A stretch of 38,343 bases of DNA from an uncultured Thermomonas sp. GTDB lineage: Bacteria; Pseudomonadota; Gammaproteobacteria; Xanthomonadales; Xanthomonadaceae. Shown in pieces: positions 10,783 through 20,308 of this stretch; the stretch's first letter is position 1, and every line of letters begins with the position of its first letter. The translations under genes were made by a program, and so were the position numbers. The stretch covers positions 1-38,343 of the forward strand of contig CAMLJA010000002.1 in NCBI GenBank assembly GCA_946480065.1, in the 5' to 3' direction. Under the pieces are notes generated by a model that was not told the DNA's origin, ran no database searches, and saw only the letters and a program-made list of their open reading frames with translations.

Positions 10783-13443
10783 ATGACGACCTCCGCGCCC
10801 TCCAAGACCACCTCCGAGATCCGCAGGGATTTCCTCGACTTCTTCGCCTCCAAGGGCCACACCATCGTGCCCTCGGCGCCGCTGGTGCCGGGCAACGACC
10901 CGACCCTGCTGTTCACCAACTCCGGCATGGTGCAGTTCAAGGACGTGTTCCTGGGCGCGGAGAAGCGCAGCTACGTGCGCGCGGCCGACGTCCAGCGCTG
11001 CCTGCGTGCCGGCGGCAAGCACAACGACCTGGATTCGGTGGGTTACACGGCCCGCCACCACACCTTCTTCGAGATGCTCGGCAACTGGTCGTTCGGCGAC
11101 TACTTCAAGAAGGAGGCCATCGCCTGGGCCTGGGAGCTGCTGACCGAAGTCTGGAAGCTGCCGAAGGACCGCCTGCTCGCCACCGTCTACCACACCGACG
11201 ACGAGGCCTACGCCATCTGGCGCGACGACATCGGCCTGCCGGAAGACCGCATCATCCGAATCGGCGACAACAAGGGCGCCCCGTTCGCCTCCGACAACTT
11301 CTGGCAGATGGCCGACACCGGCCCCTGCGGTCCGTGCAGCGAGATCTTCTACGACCACGGCCCGGGCCACTTCGGCGGTCCCCCGGGCTCGCCCGACGAG
11401 GACGGCGACCGCTACATCGAGATCTGGAACAACGTCTTCATGCAGTTCGACCGCGCCGCGGACGGCACCCTGACGCCGCTGCCCGCGCCCTGCGTGGACA
11501 CCGGCATGGGCCTGGAGCGGATCACCGCGATCCTGCAGGGCGTGCATTCCAACTACGAGATCGACCTGTTTCAGGCGTTGATCAAGCATGCGGCCGAGCT
11601 GACCGGCACGGCGGACCTGGAGAACAAGTCGCTGCGCGTGATCGCCGACCACATCCGCGCCTGCGCCTTCCTGATCGTCGATGGCGTGCTGCCGTCGAAC
11701 GAGGGCCGCGGCTACGTGCTGCGCCGGATCATCCGCCGCGCCCTGCGCCACGGCTGGATGCTGGGCGTGCGCGATCCGTTCTTCCACAAGCTGGTGGCCA
11801 CCCTTGATGAACTGATGGGCGAGGCCTACCCGGTGCTGCGCGACGGCCGCGCCACCGCCGAGCGCGCGCTCAAGGCCGAGGAGGAGCGCTTCGCCGAGAC
11901 GCTGGACGCCGGCATGCGCATCTTCGACGACGTCGCGGCCAGGGTGGCCGACGGGGTGATCCCGGGCGGCGATGCCTTCCGCCTGTACGACACCTACGGC
12001 TTCCCGCTCGACCTCACCCAGGACATGGCGCGCGAGCGCGGCATGTCGGTGGACGTGGCCGGCTTCGATGCGGCGATGGAGCACCAGAAGGAAACCGCCC
12101 GCGCCGCCGGCAAGTTCGGCGGCGGCGTGCAGCTACCGGCGGAGCTGGTCGCGAAGCTCGCGCCCACCGTCTTCCTTGGCTACGACGAGCTGGCCGCGGG
12201 CAGCCTGGAGGTGCTGGCGCTGCTGAAGGAAGGCAAGCCGGTGGACGTGGTGGAGGCCGGCGACGATGCCATCGTCATCCTCGACCGCACGCCGTTCTAT
12301 GCCGAGTCCGGTGGCCAGGTCGGCGACACCGGCGACCTCGACGGCGTCGAAAGCCGCTTCAACGTCAACGACACGCTCAAGCTGGCCGGGCAGTTCCACG
12401 GCCACGCCGGGCGCGTGCAGTTCGGCCGCCTGCGCGTGGGCGACCATCTGCGCGGCGAGATCGACGCCGGCCGCCGCGGCGCCACCATCCTCAACCACAC
12501 CGCCACCCACCTGCTGCATGCCGCCCTGCGCAACGTGCTGGGCACGCATGTGCAGCAGAAGGGCTCGCTGGTGGCGCCGGATCGCCTGCGCTTCGACTTC
12601 TCGCATTTCCAGCCGATGACCGCGGCGGAACTGGCCGAGGTGGAACGCCGCGTCAATGCCGAGGTGCGCGCCAACCACGAGGGCGAGGTGCGCCACATGG
12701 ACATGCAGGAGGCGCTGGACTTCGGCGCCATGGCGCTGTTCGGCGAGAAATACGGCGAGCGCGTGCGCGTGCTGCGCTTCGGCCCGACCTCCACCGAGCT
12801 GTGCGGCGGCACCCACGTCGGCCGCACCGGCGACATCGGGCTGTTCAAGATCGTGTCCGAAGGCGGCGTGTCCGCCGGCGTGCGCCGCATCGAGGCGGTG
12901 ACCGGGCAGGGCGCGCTGGACTACGTGGCGGAAGAAGAACACCGCCTGCACGAAGCCGCGCACCTGCTGGGCGGCACCACCGGCGATGTCGGCGACAAGC
13001 TGCGCAACCTGCTGGAGCGCCAGAAGAAGCTGGAGCGCGAGGTCGAGGCGCTCAAGGCCAAGGCCGCATCCAGCGCCACCGGCGACCTGGCCGGGCAGGC
13101 CCAGGACGTGGCCGGCATCAAGGTGCTCGCCGCCCGCCTGGAGGGCTTCGACGCCAAGGCGCTGCGCGACGCCATCGACCGGCTCAAGCAGCAGCTCGGC
13201 GACGCGGTGGTGGTCCTGGCCGGCACCGACGGCGGCAAGGCCGCGCTGGTGGCCGGCGTGTCCGGCGCGGCGCTGGGCCGGGTCAAGGCCGGCGAGGTGC
13301 TGGCCGAGGTCGCGCGCCGCACCAATGGCAAGGGCGGCGGCCGCCCCGACATGGCCCAGGGTGGCGGCGAGGACGGCCCCGCGCTGGTGGCCGCGCTGGG
13401 CGAGGTGGCGGCCTGGGTGCGCGAACGCGCCGCGGGGGCATGA
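10783..13443 (+). CDS. alaS: Alanyl-tRNA synthetase AlaS
   Basis: Charges tRNA-Ala in the cytoplasm. The 886-residue product has the class II aminoacylation domain ([17 protein letters not shown] at the N-terminus, [15 protein letters not shown]), the tRNA-recognition region and the editing domain, whose zinc ligands are the HxxxH pair His572/His576 (HTATHLLH) and the Cys674/His678 pair (CGGTH). A coiled-coil stretch ([18 protein letters not shown]) and the C-Ala domain, ending in the conserved [11 protein letters not shown], complete it. The start was chosen at the conserved N-terminus; the open frame extends upstream without homology. A 157-bp gap separates it from recX. It holds TAAACT (10685-10690) as a possible -10 but no clear -35. 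Confidence 0.98.
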   Translation: MTTSAPSKTTSEIRRDFLDFFASKGHTIVPSAPLVPGNDPTLLFTNSGMVQFKDVFLGAEKRSYVRAADVQRCLRAGGKHNDLDSVGYTARHHTFFEMLGNWSFGDYFKKEAIAWAWELLTEVWKLPKDRLLATVYHTDDEAYAIWRDDIGLPEDRIIRIGDNKGAPFASDNFWQMADTGPCGPCSEIFYDHGPGHFGGPPGSPDEDGDRYIEIWNNVFMQFDRAADGTLTPLPAPCVDTGMGLERITAILQGVHSNYEIDLFQALIKHAAELTGTADLENKSLRVIADHIRACAFLIVDGVLPSNEGRGYVLRRIIRRALRHGWMLGVRDPFFHKLVATLDELMGEAYPVLRDGRATAERALKAEEERFAETLDAGMRIFDDVAARVADGVIPGGDAFRLYDTYGFPLDLTQDMARERGMSVDVAGFDAAMEHQKETARAAGKFGGGVQLPAELVAKLAPTVFLGYDELAAGSLEVLALLKEGKPVDVVEAGDDAIVILDRTPFYAESGGQVGDTGDLDGVESRFNVNDTLKLAGQFHGHAGRVQFGRLRVGDHLRGEIDAGRRGATILNHTATHLLHAALRNVLGTHVQQKGSLVAPDRLRFDFSHFQPMTAAELAEVERRVNAEVRANHEGEVRHMDMQEALDFGAMALFGEKYGERVRVLRFGPTSTELCGGTHVGRTGDIGLFKIVSEGGVSAGVRRIEAVTGQGALDYVAEEEHRLHEAAHLLGGTTGDVGDKLRNLLERQKKLEREVEALKAKAASSATGDLAGQAQDVAGIKVLAARLEGFDAKALRDAIDRLKQQLGDAVVVLAGTDGGKAALVAGVSGAALGRVKAGEVLAEVARRTNGKGGGRPDMAQGGGEDGPALVAALGEVAAWVRERAAGA

Positions 13444-13453
13444 CCTCCGGCGC

Positions 13454-13489
13454 TTGTCCCAGCTGAACGAACACCCGTATGATCGGGTG
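13454..13489 (+). promoter_or_regulatory. Putative csrA promoter with inverted repeat around the -10
   Basis: TTGTCC (13454-13459) and TATGAT (13478-13483) are 18 bp apart and fit a sigma-70 promoter, giving a start near 13490 and a leader of about 57 nt. The -10 hexamer is exactly flanked by the perfect inverted repeat CACCCG / CGGGTG (13472-13477 and 13484-13489), which could be an operator or a coincidence. Confidence 0.55.
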
Positions 13490-13540
13490 GATGGACGTTG
13501 GCGCAGCCCTATCCCGGGCCGCGCTGGGCGACAGGGGAGT
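13489..13540 (+). promoter_or_regulatory. Possible CsrA self-binding leader
   Basis: The predicted csrA leader contains GGATGGA near its 5' end (13489-13495) and ACAGGGGAGT (13531-13540) over the ribosome site. Both carry the GGA core bound by CsrA, and the second resembles the known ACA-GGA-rich consensus. CsrA could therefore repress its own translation, as in other gammaproteobacteria. This rests on motifs alone. Confidence 0.35.
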
Positions 13541-13546
13541 TGCGCG

Positions 13547-13738
13547 ATGTTGATCCTGACCCGGCGAGTGGGCGAGACCCTGATGATCGGGGACGCGATC
13601 ACCGTCACGGTGCTCGGCGTCAAGGGGAACCAGGTCCGGATCGGGATCACCGCCCCGAAGGACGTGGCCGTGCACCGCGAGGAAATCTACCAGCGGATCC
13701 AGCACGACGACGGCAAGCCGGAGGGCGGCGACGACTGA
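13547..13738 (+). CDS. csrA: Carbon storage regulator CsrA (RsmA)
   Basis: Small RNA-binding protein that controls translation and stability of many mRNAs by binding GGA motifs. The 63 residues begin with the invariant [16 protein letters not shown] and include [25 protein letters not shown]. The RNA-contacting Arg in LTRR and the GITAP-x-V-HREE segment are intact. The C-terminal tail after about residue 54 is short and acidic. A GGGGAG ribosome site lies 8 nt before the ATG. Its place directly after alaS is the common gammaproteobacterial arrangement. It probably has its own promoter in the 103-bp gap. Confidence 0.97.
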   Translation: MLILTRRVGETLMIGDAITVTVLGVKGNQVRIGITAPKDVAVHREEIYQRIQHDDGKPEGGDD

Positions 13739-13741
13739 GGT

Positions 13742-13770
13742 TTGCCGGATCGCGGCGCAGACTGTATCCT
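13742..13770 (+). promoter_or_regulatory. tRNA-Ser promoter
   Basis: TTGCCG (13742-13747) and TATCCT (13765-13770) with a 17-bp spacer lie 24 bp before the tRNA-Ser 5' end. They start 4 bp after the csrA stop. Confidence 0.55.
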
Positions 13771-13794
13771 TCGCCGCTCGCGATTTCGCCTCAC

Positions 13795-13887
13795 GGAGAC
13801 TTGCCCGAGAGGCCGAAGGGGCTCCCCTGCTAAGGGAGTATGGGGTCAAAAGCTCCATCGAGGGTTCGAATCCCTCAGTCTCCGCCA
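13795..13887 (+). tRNA. tRNA-Ser (anticodon GCU)
   Basis: A 93-nt gene including an encoded CCA end. The acceptor stem GGAGACT pairs with AGTCTCC (13877-13883), with G as discriminator. The anticodon stem CTCCC/GGGAG encloses the loop CTGCTAA with anticodon GCT at 13829-13831, reading AGC/AGU codons. The long variable arm typical of serine tRNAs is present, and the T-arm is GAGGG-TTCGAAT-CCCTC. Confidence 0.97.
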
Positions 13888-13922
13888 CTGCGGCGAAATC
13901 ACGAAGACCCGCGCGATGAGCG

Positions 13923-13952
13923 TTGACGCGGGTTGCGGTCCAACCGCATAAT
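13923..13952 (+). promoter_or_regulatory. tRNA-Arg promoter
   Basis: TTGACG (13923-13928) and CATAAT (13947-13952), 18 bp apart, end 9 bp before the mature tRNA. The spacer and -10 overlap a perfect 6-bp inverted repeat TGCGGT-N3-ACCGCA (13934-13948). The -35 overlaps the right arm of a 7-bp inverted repeat, ACCCGCG / CGCGGGT (13907-13933). The hairpins could help end tRNA-Ser transcription, but no T-run follows. Confidence 0.7.
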
Positions 13953-13961
13953 TCCGCTTCT

Positions 13962-14038
13962 GCGCCCGTAGCTCAGTTGGATAGAGCACCAGGCTACGAA
14001 CTTGGGGGTCGGAGGTTCGAATCCTTCCGGGCGCGCCA
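13962..14038 (+). tRNA. tRNA-Arg (anticodon ACG)
   Basis: A 77-nt gene with encoded CCA. The acceptor stem GCGCCCG pairs with CGGGCGC (14028-14034), with G as discriminator. The anticodon stem CCAGG/CTTGG encloses CTACGAA, with anticodon ACG at 13996-13998. A34 is expected to be changed to inosine by TadA so that CGU, CGC and CGA are read. The D-arm (GCTCAGTTGGATAGAGC) and T-loop (TTCGAAT) are standard. Confidence 0.97.
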
Positions 14039-14044
14039 CCTTTG

Positions 14045-14071
14045 AAAAGCCGGCCATTGGCCGGCTTTTTT
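14045..14071 (+). terminator. Rho-independent terminator after tRNA-Arg
   Basis: Perfect stem AAGCCGGCC / GGCCGGCTT with loop ATT, followed by a T-run. An A-run on the left side means it could also work on the opposite strand, though no minus-strand gene reaches it. Confidence 0.9.
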
Positions 14072-14097
14072 CTTTTGCCCGGCTGGCCGGCTCACCG

Positions 14098-14135
14098 TTC
14101 CGGGCGTGCCGAACGCCGGCCATTGGGCGGCTTTT
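14098..14135 (+). repeat. Decayed copy of tRNA-Arg 3' end plus terminator
   Basis: Positions 14098-14110 match the last bases of tRNA-Arg (14025-14037) at 12 of 13 positions. Positions 14115-14135 match the terminator core (14049-14069) at 20 of 21. The linker between the two parts has shrunk from 11 to 4 nt. The second hairpin now has a mismatch, and its T-run is only four. This looks like a tandem duplication, or the trace of an element that once used the tRNA end as a target, followed by decay. No integrase or other mobile gene is nearby. Confidence 0.6.
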
Positions 14136-14204
14136 CCCTTCGCGACGCCCGCCGGATCGCGGCTGCGCATTGAAATCGCCGCCGCCGCGAATGACACTGG
14201 CCGG

Positions 14205-15248
14205 ATGCAGGAACCGCGCCGCCGCAAGAAGACCCGGGCCACCTCGATGGACATCGCCCATCGCGCGGGCGTCTCCCAGGCCACGGTCTCCCGCGTCCTG
14301 CGCGGCAGCCCGCTGGTGAACGCCGAAACCCGCAAGCGGGTGGAGGAGGCGGTGCGCGAGCTGAACTACAAGGTCGACCGCCATGCCTCCAGCCTGCGCA
14401 CCCAGCGCGCGGGCACGCTGGCGCTGCTGCTGTTCGAGGATCCGACGCCGGACGACTCGCACATCAACCCGTTCTTCCTGTCGATGCTGGGCTCGATCAC
14501 CCGCGCCTGCGCCCGCCACGGGCACGACCTGCTGGTCTCGTTCCAGCAGCTGTCGGACGACTGGCACGCCGACTACGAGGACAGCATGAAGGCCGACGGC
14601 CTGATCCTGCTCGGCTACGGCGACTACCTGGCCTACGAGAGCAAGCTGGCGCGGCTGGTGGAGCAGGGCACCCACTTCGTGCGCTGGGGCGCGGTGCTGC
14701 AGGGCCAGCCGGGGCTGTCGATCGGCTGCGACAACGGCGCCGGCGGCACCCTGGCCGGCCGCCACCTGGTGGAGAGCGGGCGCCGGCGGATCGCCTTCCT
14801 CGGCGACGCCTCCACCCACTTCCCCGAGTTCTTTGCCCGCTACTGCGGCTGCGACGCCGCGCTGCGCGAGGCCGGGCTGCGCATGAACCCGGCGCTGCAG
14901 GTCGACGCCACCAGCACCGAGCAATCCGGCTACGAGGCGGCGCGCACCCTGCTGGCGCGCGGGCTGCCGTTCGACGCCATCTTCGCGGCCAGCGACCTGA
15001 TCGCCATCGGCGCGCTACACGCGTTGAAGGAAGCCGGCCTGCGGGTGCCGGACGTCGTGGCCGTGGTCGGCTTCGACGGCACCCCGATGGCGCGCTTCGC
15101 CGACCCGCCGCTGACCACCGTGGTGCAGGACACCTCGCGCGCCGGCGAACTGCTGGTCGACACGCTGCTGAAGCTGGTGCGCGACGAGCCCGCGCAGAGC
15201 ATCACCCTGGCGCCGACGCTGGCGGTCCGTGCCTCCAGCGGCGGCTGA
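14205..15248 (+). CDS. LacI-family transcriptional regulator of the alpha-glucan locus
   Basis: Sugar-responsive DNA-binding repressor of 347 residues. The N-terminal helix-turn-helix is TSMDIAHRAGVSQATVSRVL (about 13-32), followed by the hinge region ELNYKVDRHASSLRTQR. The rest is a periplasmic-binding-protein-like effector domain ending near VVGFDGTPMARFADPPLTTV, the usual LacI C-terminal signature. It stands at the edge of the alpha-glucan locus and converges on the amylase gene with 6 nt between them, so it probably controls that locus. A maltose-type effector is inference. The start is the ATG before EPRRRKKT. No Shine-Dalgarno is visible, and TTGAAA-N17-GACACT (14170-14198), if used, would put the transcript start at the ATG itself. 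A start at 14248 is possible but would cut into the HTH region. Confidence 0.88.
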   Translation: MQEPRRRKKTRATSMDIAHRAGVSQATVSRVLRGSPLVNAETRKRVEEAVRELNYKVDRHASSLRTQRAGTLALLLFEDPTPDDSHINPFFLSMLGSITRACARHGHDLLVSFQQLSDDWHADYEDSMKADGLILLGYGDYLAYESKLARLVEQGTHFVRWGAVLQGQPGLSIGCDNGAGGTLAGRHLVESGRRRIAFLGDASTHFPEFFARYCGCDAALREAGLRMNPALQVDATSTEQSGYEAARTLLARGLPFDAIFAASDLIAIGALHALKEAGLRVPDVVAVVGFDGTPMARFADPPLTTVVQDTSRAGELLVDTLLKLVRDEPAQSITLAPTLAVRASSGG

Positions 15249-15254
15249 GGGGCG

Positions 15255-16961
15255 TCAGCGCGGCAGCCGCGCCCCCGCCATCGCCTTGTCCAGCGCAGCC
15301 ACCAGCGCCGGCTCGGTCACCGGCGCGTCCAGCAGGTAGACCCGCACCCCGTGGGGCGGCACTTCCGCGGACAGCGTGCCACCGGGCGGCACGTCCACCG
15401 GCGCGCCGTCCAGCGCGTCGCGCCAGGCGCCGGGCTGCAGCATCAGGCCCACCGTGAACCGCTCCGGCGCGTCGCCCTTGTTCAGCAGCACCAGCGCGAT
15501 CTGCGCGGTGCCGGCATGCTGCACCACCCGGTAGAACGCAGCGCGGTGGCCGGCGAGCTCGAGGTTCACCTGCAGGCCGCGCTGCAGCGCCGGCGAGGCC
15601 GCGCGCACCTGCGCGATGCGGGCCAGCGCCGCGCGGATCGGGCTGGCCCTGGCCGCGGCGATGCCCTCCACGCCGAAGTAGTTGCGGTTGCCGCCGTGCT
15701 CCGGCCGGCCGCGCATGAACCCCATCTCCGAGCCGTAATAGACCACCGGGATCCCGCGCGCGGTGAACAGCCAGTTGTGCGCGTCGATAAAGCCGGCGTC
15801 GCTGGCGTCCAGCCGGGGCATGTCGTGGTTGTCGTAGAAGGTGGCGAGGTCGTAGGGGTTGGCGTACGGGCCGCCGGTCAGGTGCAGCGCCGGCGCCATC
15901 CGCTCGAAGCCGGCCTGCTTGCGGCCGAACACCTCCTCCATCGCCTGCTTCATCGGGAAGTCCAGCACGCTGGTTTCGCCGTGGCCGGGCAGGGTGTGGG
16001 TGGCGATCTTCGCGGCGTCGTAGTCGAACGCCTCGCCGAACATGAAGAAGCCCGGGTGTTTCGCGCGGATGCGGGTGGTGAAGGCCTGCCAGAAGCTGTC
16101 CGGCATCCAGGCGATGGTGTCGATGCGGAACGCGTCCGCGCCCTGCTCGATCCACTGCTCGTAGGCGCCGGCCAGGTAGTCCAGCACCGCGGGATTGTCC
16201 TGGTTCAGGTCGGAGAGCTGGGCGAGGTTGCCGGTGGCGTACTGTTCGCCATCGACCGGGCCGACGGTGTTGTAGAACCGGTGCAGCGGGTTGTGCGCCG
16301 GATCCAGCCGTTGCGGCGGCAGGTTCTGGTGGTCGGCCACCAGCGTGCCGTCGCGGTCGTAGAGCTTGCCGAACTTGGGCTGGTCGTAGGCCATGCCCCA
16401 GGCCGGCGAGCCGTGGTTGCCCACGATGTCCAGCACCAGCTTCATGCCCTTGCCGTGCACGGCGTCGGCCAGTTCGCTGAAGCCCAGGCCGGGGCTGGGC
16501 AGGTGTTCGTCCACCTCGTAGAAATTCACGCCCCAGTAGCCGTGGTAGCCGGTCTTGCCCTTGTCGGCCAGGCTGCCGCCGCAGGTCGGCGCGGTGCCCC
16601 CGGTGAAGGGCTCGTCCGGGTTGTCCACGATCGGCGTGATCCACACCGAGGTGAACCCCATCCCGCGGATGTAGTCCAGGTGGTCGGCGATGCCCCTGAA
16701 GTCGCCGCCCAGGTAGCCGATGTTGCCGGCCACGCCGTTGCACGGCGCCAGCGGGATGTCGAAGGTGCCCTGCTCGCGCTGGTCGTTGGACGCGTCGCCG
16801 TTGACGAAGCGGTCGGTCACGACGAAGTAGACCGCTTCGCGCGCGAACGGCTCCAGGGTGCCGTAGTAGTCGGGCAGCGCGACGGGCGGCGGCGGGACGC
16901 TGGCGCAGCCGGCGGTGGCGGCGAGCAGCGCGGCGGCGAGGACGGTGCGGATCGGATGCAT
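15255..16961 (-). CDS. GH13 alpha-amylase-type glycosidase, predicted lipoprotein
   Basis: Hydrolyses alpha-1,4-glucan outside the cytoplasm. The 568-residue protein begins with a short signal peptide and a probable lipobox ATAGC (Cys19), so it is likely anchored to a membrane; the -3 residue Thr makes the lipobox imperfect. GH13 regions are all present: DIVGNH (178-183), nucleophile Asp281 in FRIDT, acid/base Glu310 in MFGEAFD, and Asp380 in NHD. A C-terminal beta domain follows. It begins 14 nt after the MFS transporter stop, so the two form an operon. The ribosome site GAGG lies about 12 nt before the ATG, slightly far. Exact product specificity (amylase or cyclomaltodextrinase-like) cannot be read from sequence alone. 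Confidence 0.92.
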   Translation of the reverse strand: MHPIRTVLAAALLAATAGCASVPPPPVALPDYYGTLEPFAREAVYFVVTDRFVNGDASNDQREQGTFDIPLAPCNGVAGNIGYLGGDFRGIADHLDYIRGMGFTSVWITPIVDNPDEPFTGGTAPTCGGSLADKGKTGYHGYWGVNFYEVDEHLPSPGLGFSELADAVHGKGMKLVLDIVGNHGSPAWGMAYDQPKFGKLYDRDGTLVADHQNLPPQRLDPAHNPLHRFYNTVGPVDGEQYATGNLAQLSDLNQDNPAVLDYLAGAYEQWIEQGADAFRIDTIAWMPDSFWQAFTTRIRAKHPGFFMFGEAFDYDAAKIATHTLPGHGETSVLDFPMKQAMEEVFGRKQAGFERMAPALHLTGGPYANPYDLATFYDNHDMPRLDASDAGFIDAHNWLFTARGIPVVYYGSEMGFMRGRPEHGGNRNYFGVEGIAAARASPIRAALARIAQVRAASPALQRGLQVNLELAGHRAAFYRVVQHAGTAQIALVLLNKGDAPERFTVGLMLQPGAWRDALDGAPVDVPPGGTLSAEVPPHGVRVYLLDAPVTEPALVAALDKAMAGARLPR

Positions 16962-16975
16962 GGTCGAAACTGGCC

Positions 16976-18475
16976 TCAGGCGTGGGCGGCGGGTTCGGGC
17001 ACGCGCAGCACGCACAGCCCGGCGAGGAGCAGGCTGGCGCCGCCCAGCACGAGGACCTTCGCCGGATCGCCGGCGAACGCGTGCTTGAGGATGTAGCCCA
17101 GCGTGGCCACCGCCACCAGCTGCGGGATGACGATGAAGAAATTGAAGATGCCCATGTACACGCCCATCTTGCGCGCGGGCACGCTGTCCGACAGCAGTGC
17201 GTAGGGCAGCGACAGGATCGACGCCCAGGCGATGCCCACGCCCACCATCGACAGCACCAGCCAGTTCTCGTCCGGCAGGAACGGGATCGAGGCCAGGCCC
17301 AGCCCGCCCAGCGCCAGGTTGGCCAGGTGGCTGCCGCGCAGGCCGAACCGGCGCGCCATCCACGGGATCGCGATCGCCGCCAGCGCGGCGAAGCCGTTGT
17401 ACGCGGCGAACAGCACGCCCACCCAGTTGGCGCCGGTGTTGTAGGCGGCCGAGGCGGTGTCGCCGGTGCCGTAGTACACGCCGGTCACGGTGGCGGTGGT
17501 GTAGATCCACATCGCGAACAGCGCGAACCACGAGAAGAACTGCACCACCGCCAGCCGCCGCATCGCCAGCGGCATGGCGTAGATGTCGGTCATCACCTGC
17601 GCGAAGCCGTTGTCGCGTCCGACAACGGTGAGCGCCAGCAGCGCCACGCCGTAGGCGGCCAGCAGCGCGCCCAGCAGGTACAGCTCGCGCGGCAGGCCCT
17701 GCCACGCCACGCCGGCCAGGCCCAGCGCGCCGATCGCCAGCCACAGCAGGCCGAAGCGGGTGGCGCGCGCGCGGTCCAGCGGGGCGCGGTCGAGCGGCGG
17801 CGCCTGGTCGAAGGCCTCCAGCGTTTCCGGCGGGTACTCGCGGGTGCGCAGCACGGTCCAGGCGATCGCGCCCACCAGCACCGCGGCGCCGGCGTAGAAC
17901 GCGTAGCGCACGGTGTCCGGCACCTGGCCGGGGCCGGCGGTGTTGGCCACGCCGGCCTTCTCCAGCAGCCACGGCAGCAGGCTGGCCACCACCGAGCCGA
18001 TGCCGATGAAGAAGCTCTGCATCGCGTAGCCCTTGGCGCGCTGCGAGACCGGCAGCTGGTCGCCGACGAAGGCGCGGAACGGCTCCATCGAGACGTTGAT
18101 GGAGGCGTCCAGCACCCACAGCAGGCCCGCGGCGACCCACAGCGTGGGCGAGTCGGGCATGAACAGCAGCGCCAGCGAGGCGAGCAGGGCGCCGGCGAGG
18201 AAGTACGGCCGGCGGCGGCCCAGCCCGGTCCAGGTGCGGTCCGACAGGTAGCCGATCACCGGCTGCACCAGCAGGCCGGTCAGCGGCGCGGCGATCCACA
18301 GGCCGGGCAGCGCGTCCATGTCCGCGCCCAGGGTCTGGAAGATGCGGCTGACGTTGGCGTTCTGCAGGGCGAAGCCGAACTGGATGCCCAGGAAGCCGAA
18401 GCACATGTTCCAGATCTGCCAGAACGAGAGCTGCGGCTTGTGCGCGGTGTTCGGGGCCGTGTTCGTCGGAGCCAT
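16976..18475 (-). CDS. MFS sugar transporter (maltose/sucrose type)
   Basis: Inner-membrane carrier of 499 residues, with about twelve hydrophobic segments by eye. Residues 75-90 (GYLSDRTWTGLGRRRP) match the loop of plant-type sucrose carriers and related bacterial maltose transporters such as Caulobacter MalY. The role inferred from context is proton-driven uptake of maltose or maltodextrins released by the outer glycosidases. It is the first gene of a two-gene operon with the amylase and is divergent from the XgtA-like alpha-glucosidase. The 203-bp shared control region holds the candidate LacI-family operator. AGG lies 8 nt before the ATG as ribosome site. Confidence 0.9.
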   Translation of the reverse strand: MAPTNTAPNTAHKPQLSFWQIWNMCFGFLGIQFGFALQNANVSRIFQTLGADMDALPGLWIAAPLTGLLVQPVIGYLSDRTWTGLGRRRPYFLAGALLASLALLFMPDSPTLWVAAGLLWVLDASINVSMEPFRAFVGDQLPVSQRAKGYAMQSFFIGIGSVVASLLPWLLEKAGVANTAGPGQVPDTVRYAFYAGAAVLVGAIAWTVLRTREYPPETLEAFDQAPPLDRAPLDRARATRFGLLWLAIGALGLAGVAWQGLPRELYLLGALLAAYGVALLALTVVGRDNGFAQVMTDIYAMPLAMRRLAVVQFFSWFALFAMWIYTTATVTGVYYGTGDTASAAYNTGANWVGVLFAAYNGFAALAAIAIPWMARRFGLRGSHLANLALGGLGLASIPFLPDENWLVLSMVGVGIAWASILSLPYALLSDSVPARKMGVYMGIFNFFIVIPQLVAVATLGYILKHAFAGDPAKVLVLGGASLLLAGLCVLRVPEPAAHA

Positions 18476-18581
18476 GCGTGGCCTGTCGCCTGCGTTGCGG
18501 AAGCCGGAGTGTGCTGCAGCGGCGCGCCCGCGTCGTGATGCAGCGCCGCATATTCCGGGCGTTTTCGCGCACCGCGGTGGA

Positions 18582-18595
18582 TGTAAACGTATTCA
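18582..18595. promoter_or_regulatory. Candidate LacI-family operator between divergent sugar operons
   Basis: TGTAAACGTATTCA is a near-palindrome centred on CG (10 of 14 bases symmetric), the usual shape of LacI-family operators. It stands out as AT-rich in GC-rich surroundings. It matches the site at 23474-23487 at 12 of 14 positions when read in reverse complement. A perfect 10-bp palindrome, CACCGCGGTG (18570-18579), lies just beside it. It is 84 bp before the alpha-glucosidase start and 107 bp before the MFS start. No convincing -10/-35 pair could be placed in this gap for either gene. Confidence 0.6.
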
Positions 18596-18678
18596 AGCCC
18601 GGCGCGCGGCGCGCGGGCGCGGCGCGGCATGCGCGAACGCGGCATAGTCCGCGGCTGTCGCAGGGGCGTGGGGCGGTG

Positions 18679-20292
<1,614 letters not shown>

Positions 20293-20308
20293 ACACACGG
20301 AGTTCCCG

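Noticed and set aside
14039..14204. Integrated element at tRNA-Arg
   Set aside because: There is a partial repeat of the tRNA end, but no integrase, phage or transposon gene lies nearby, so only a scar can be proposed.
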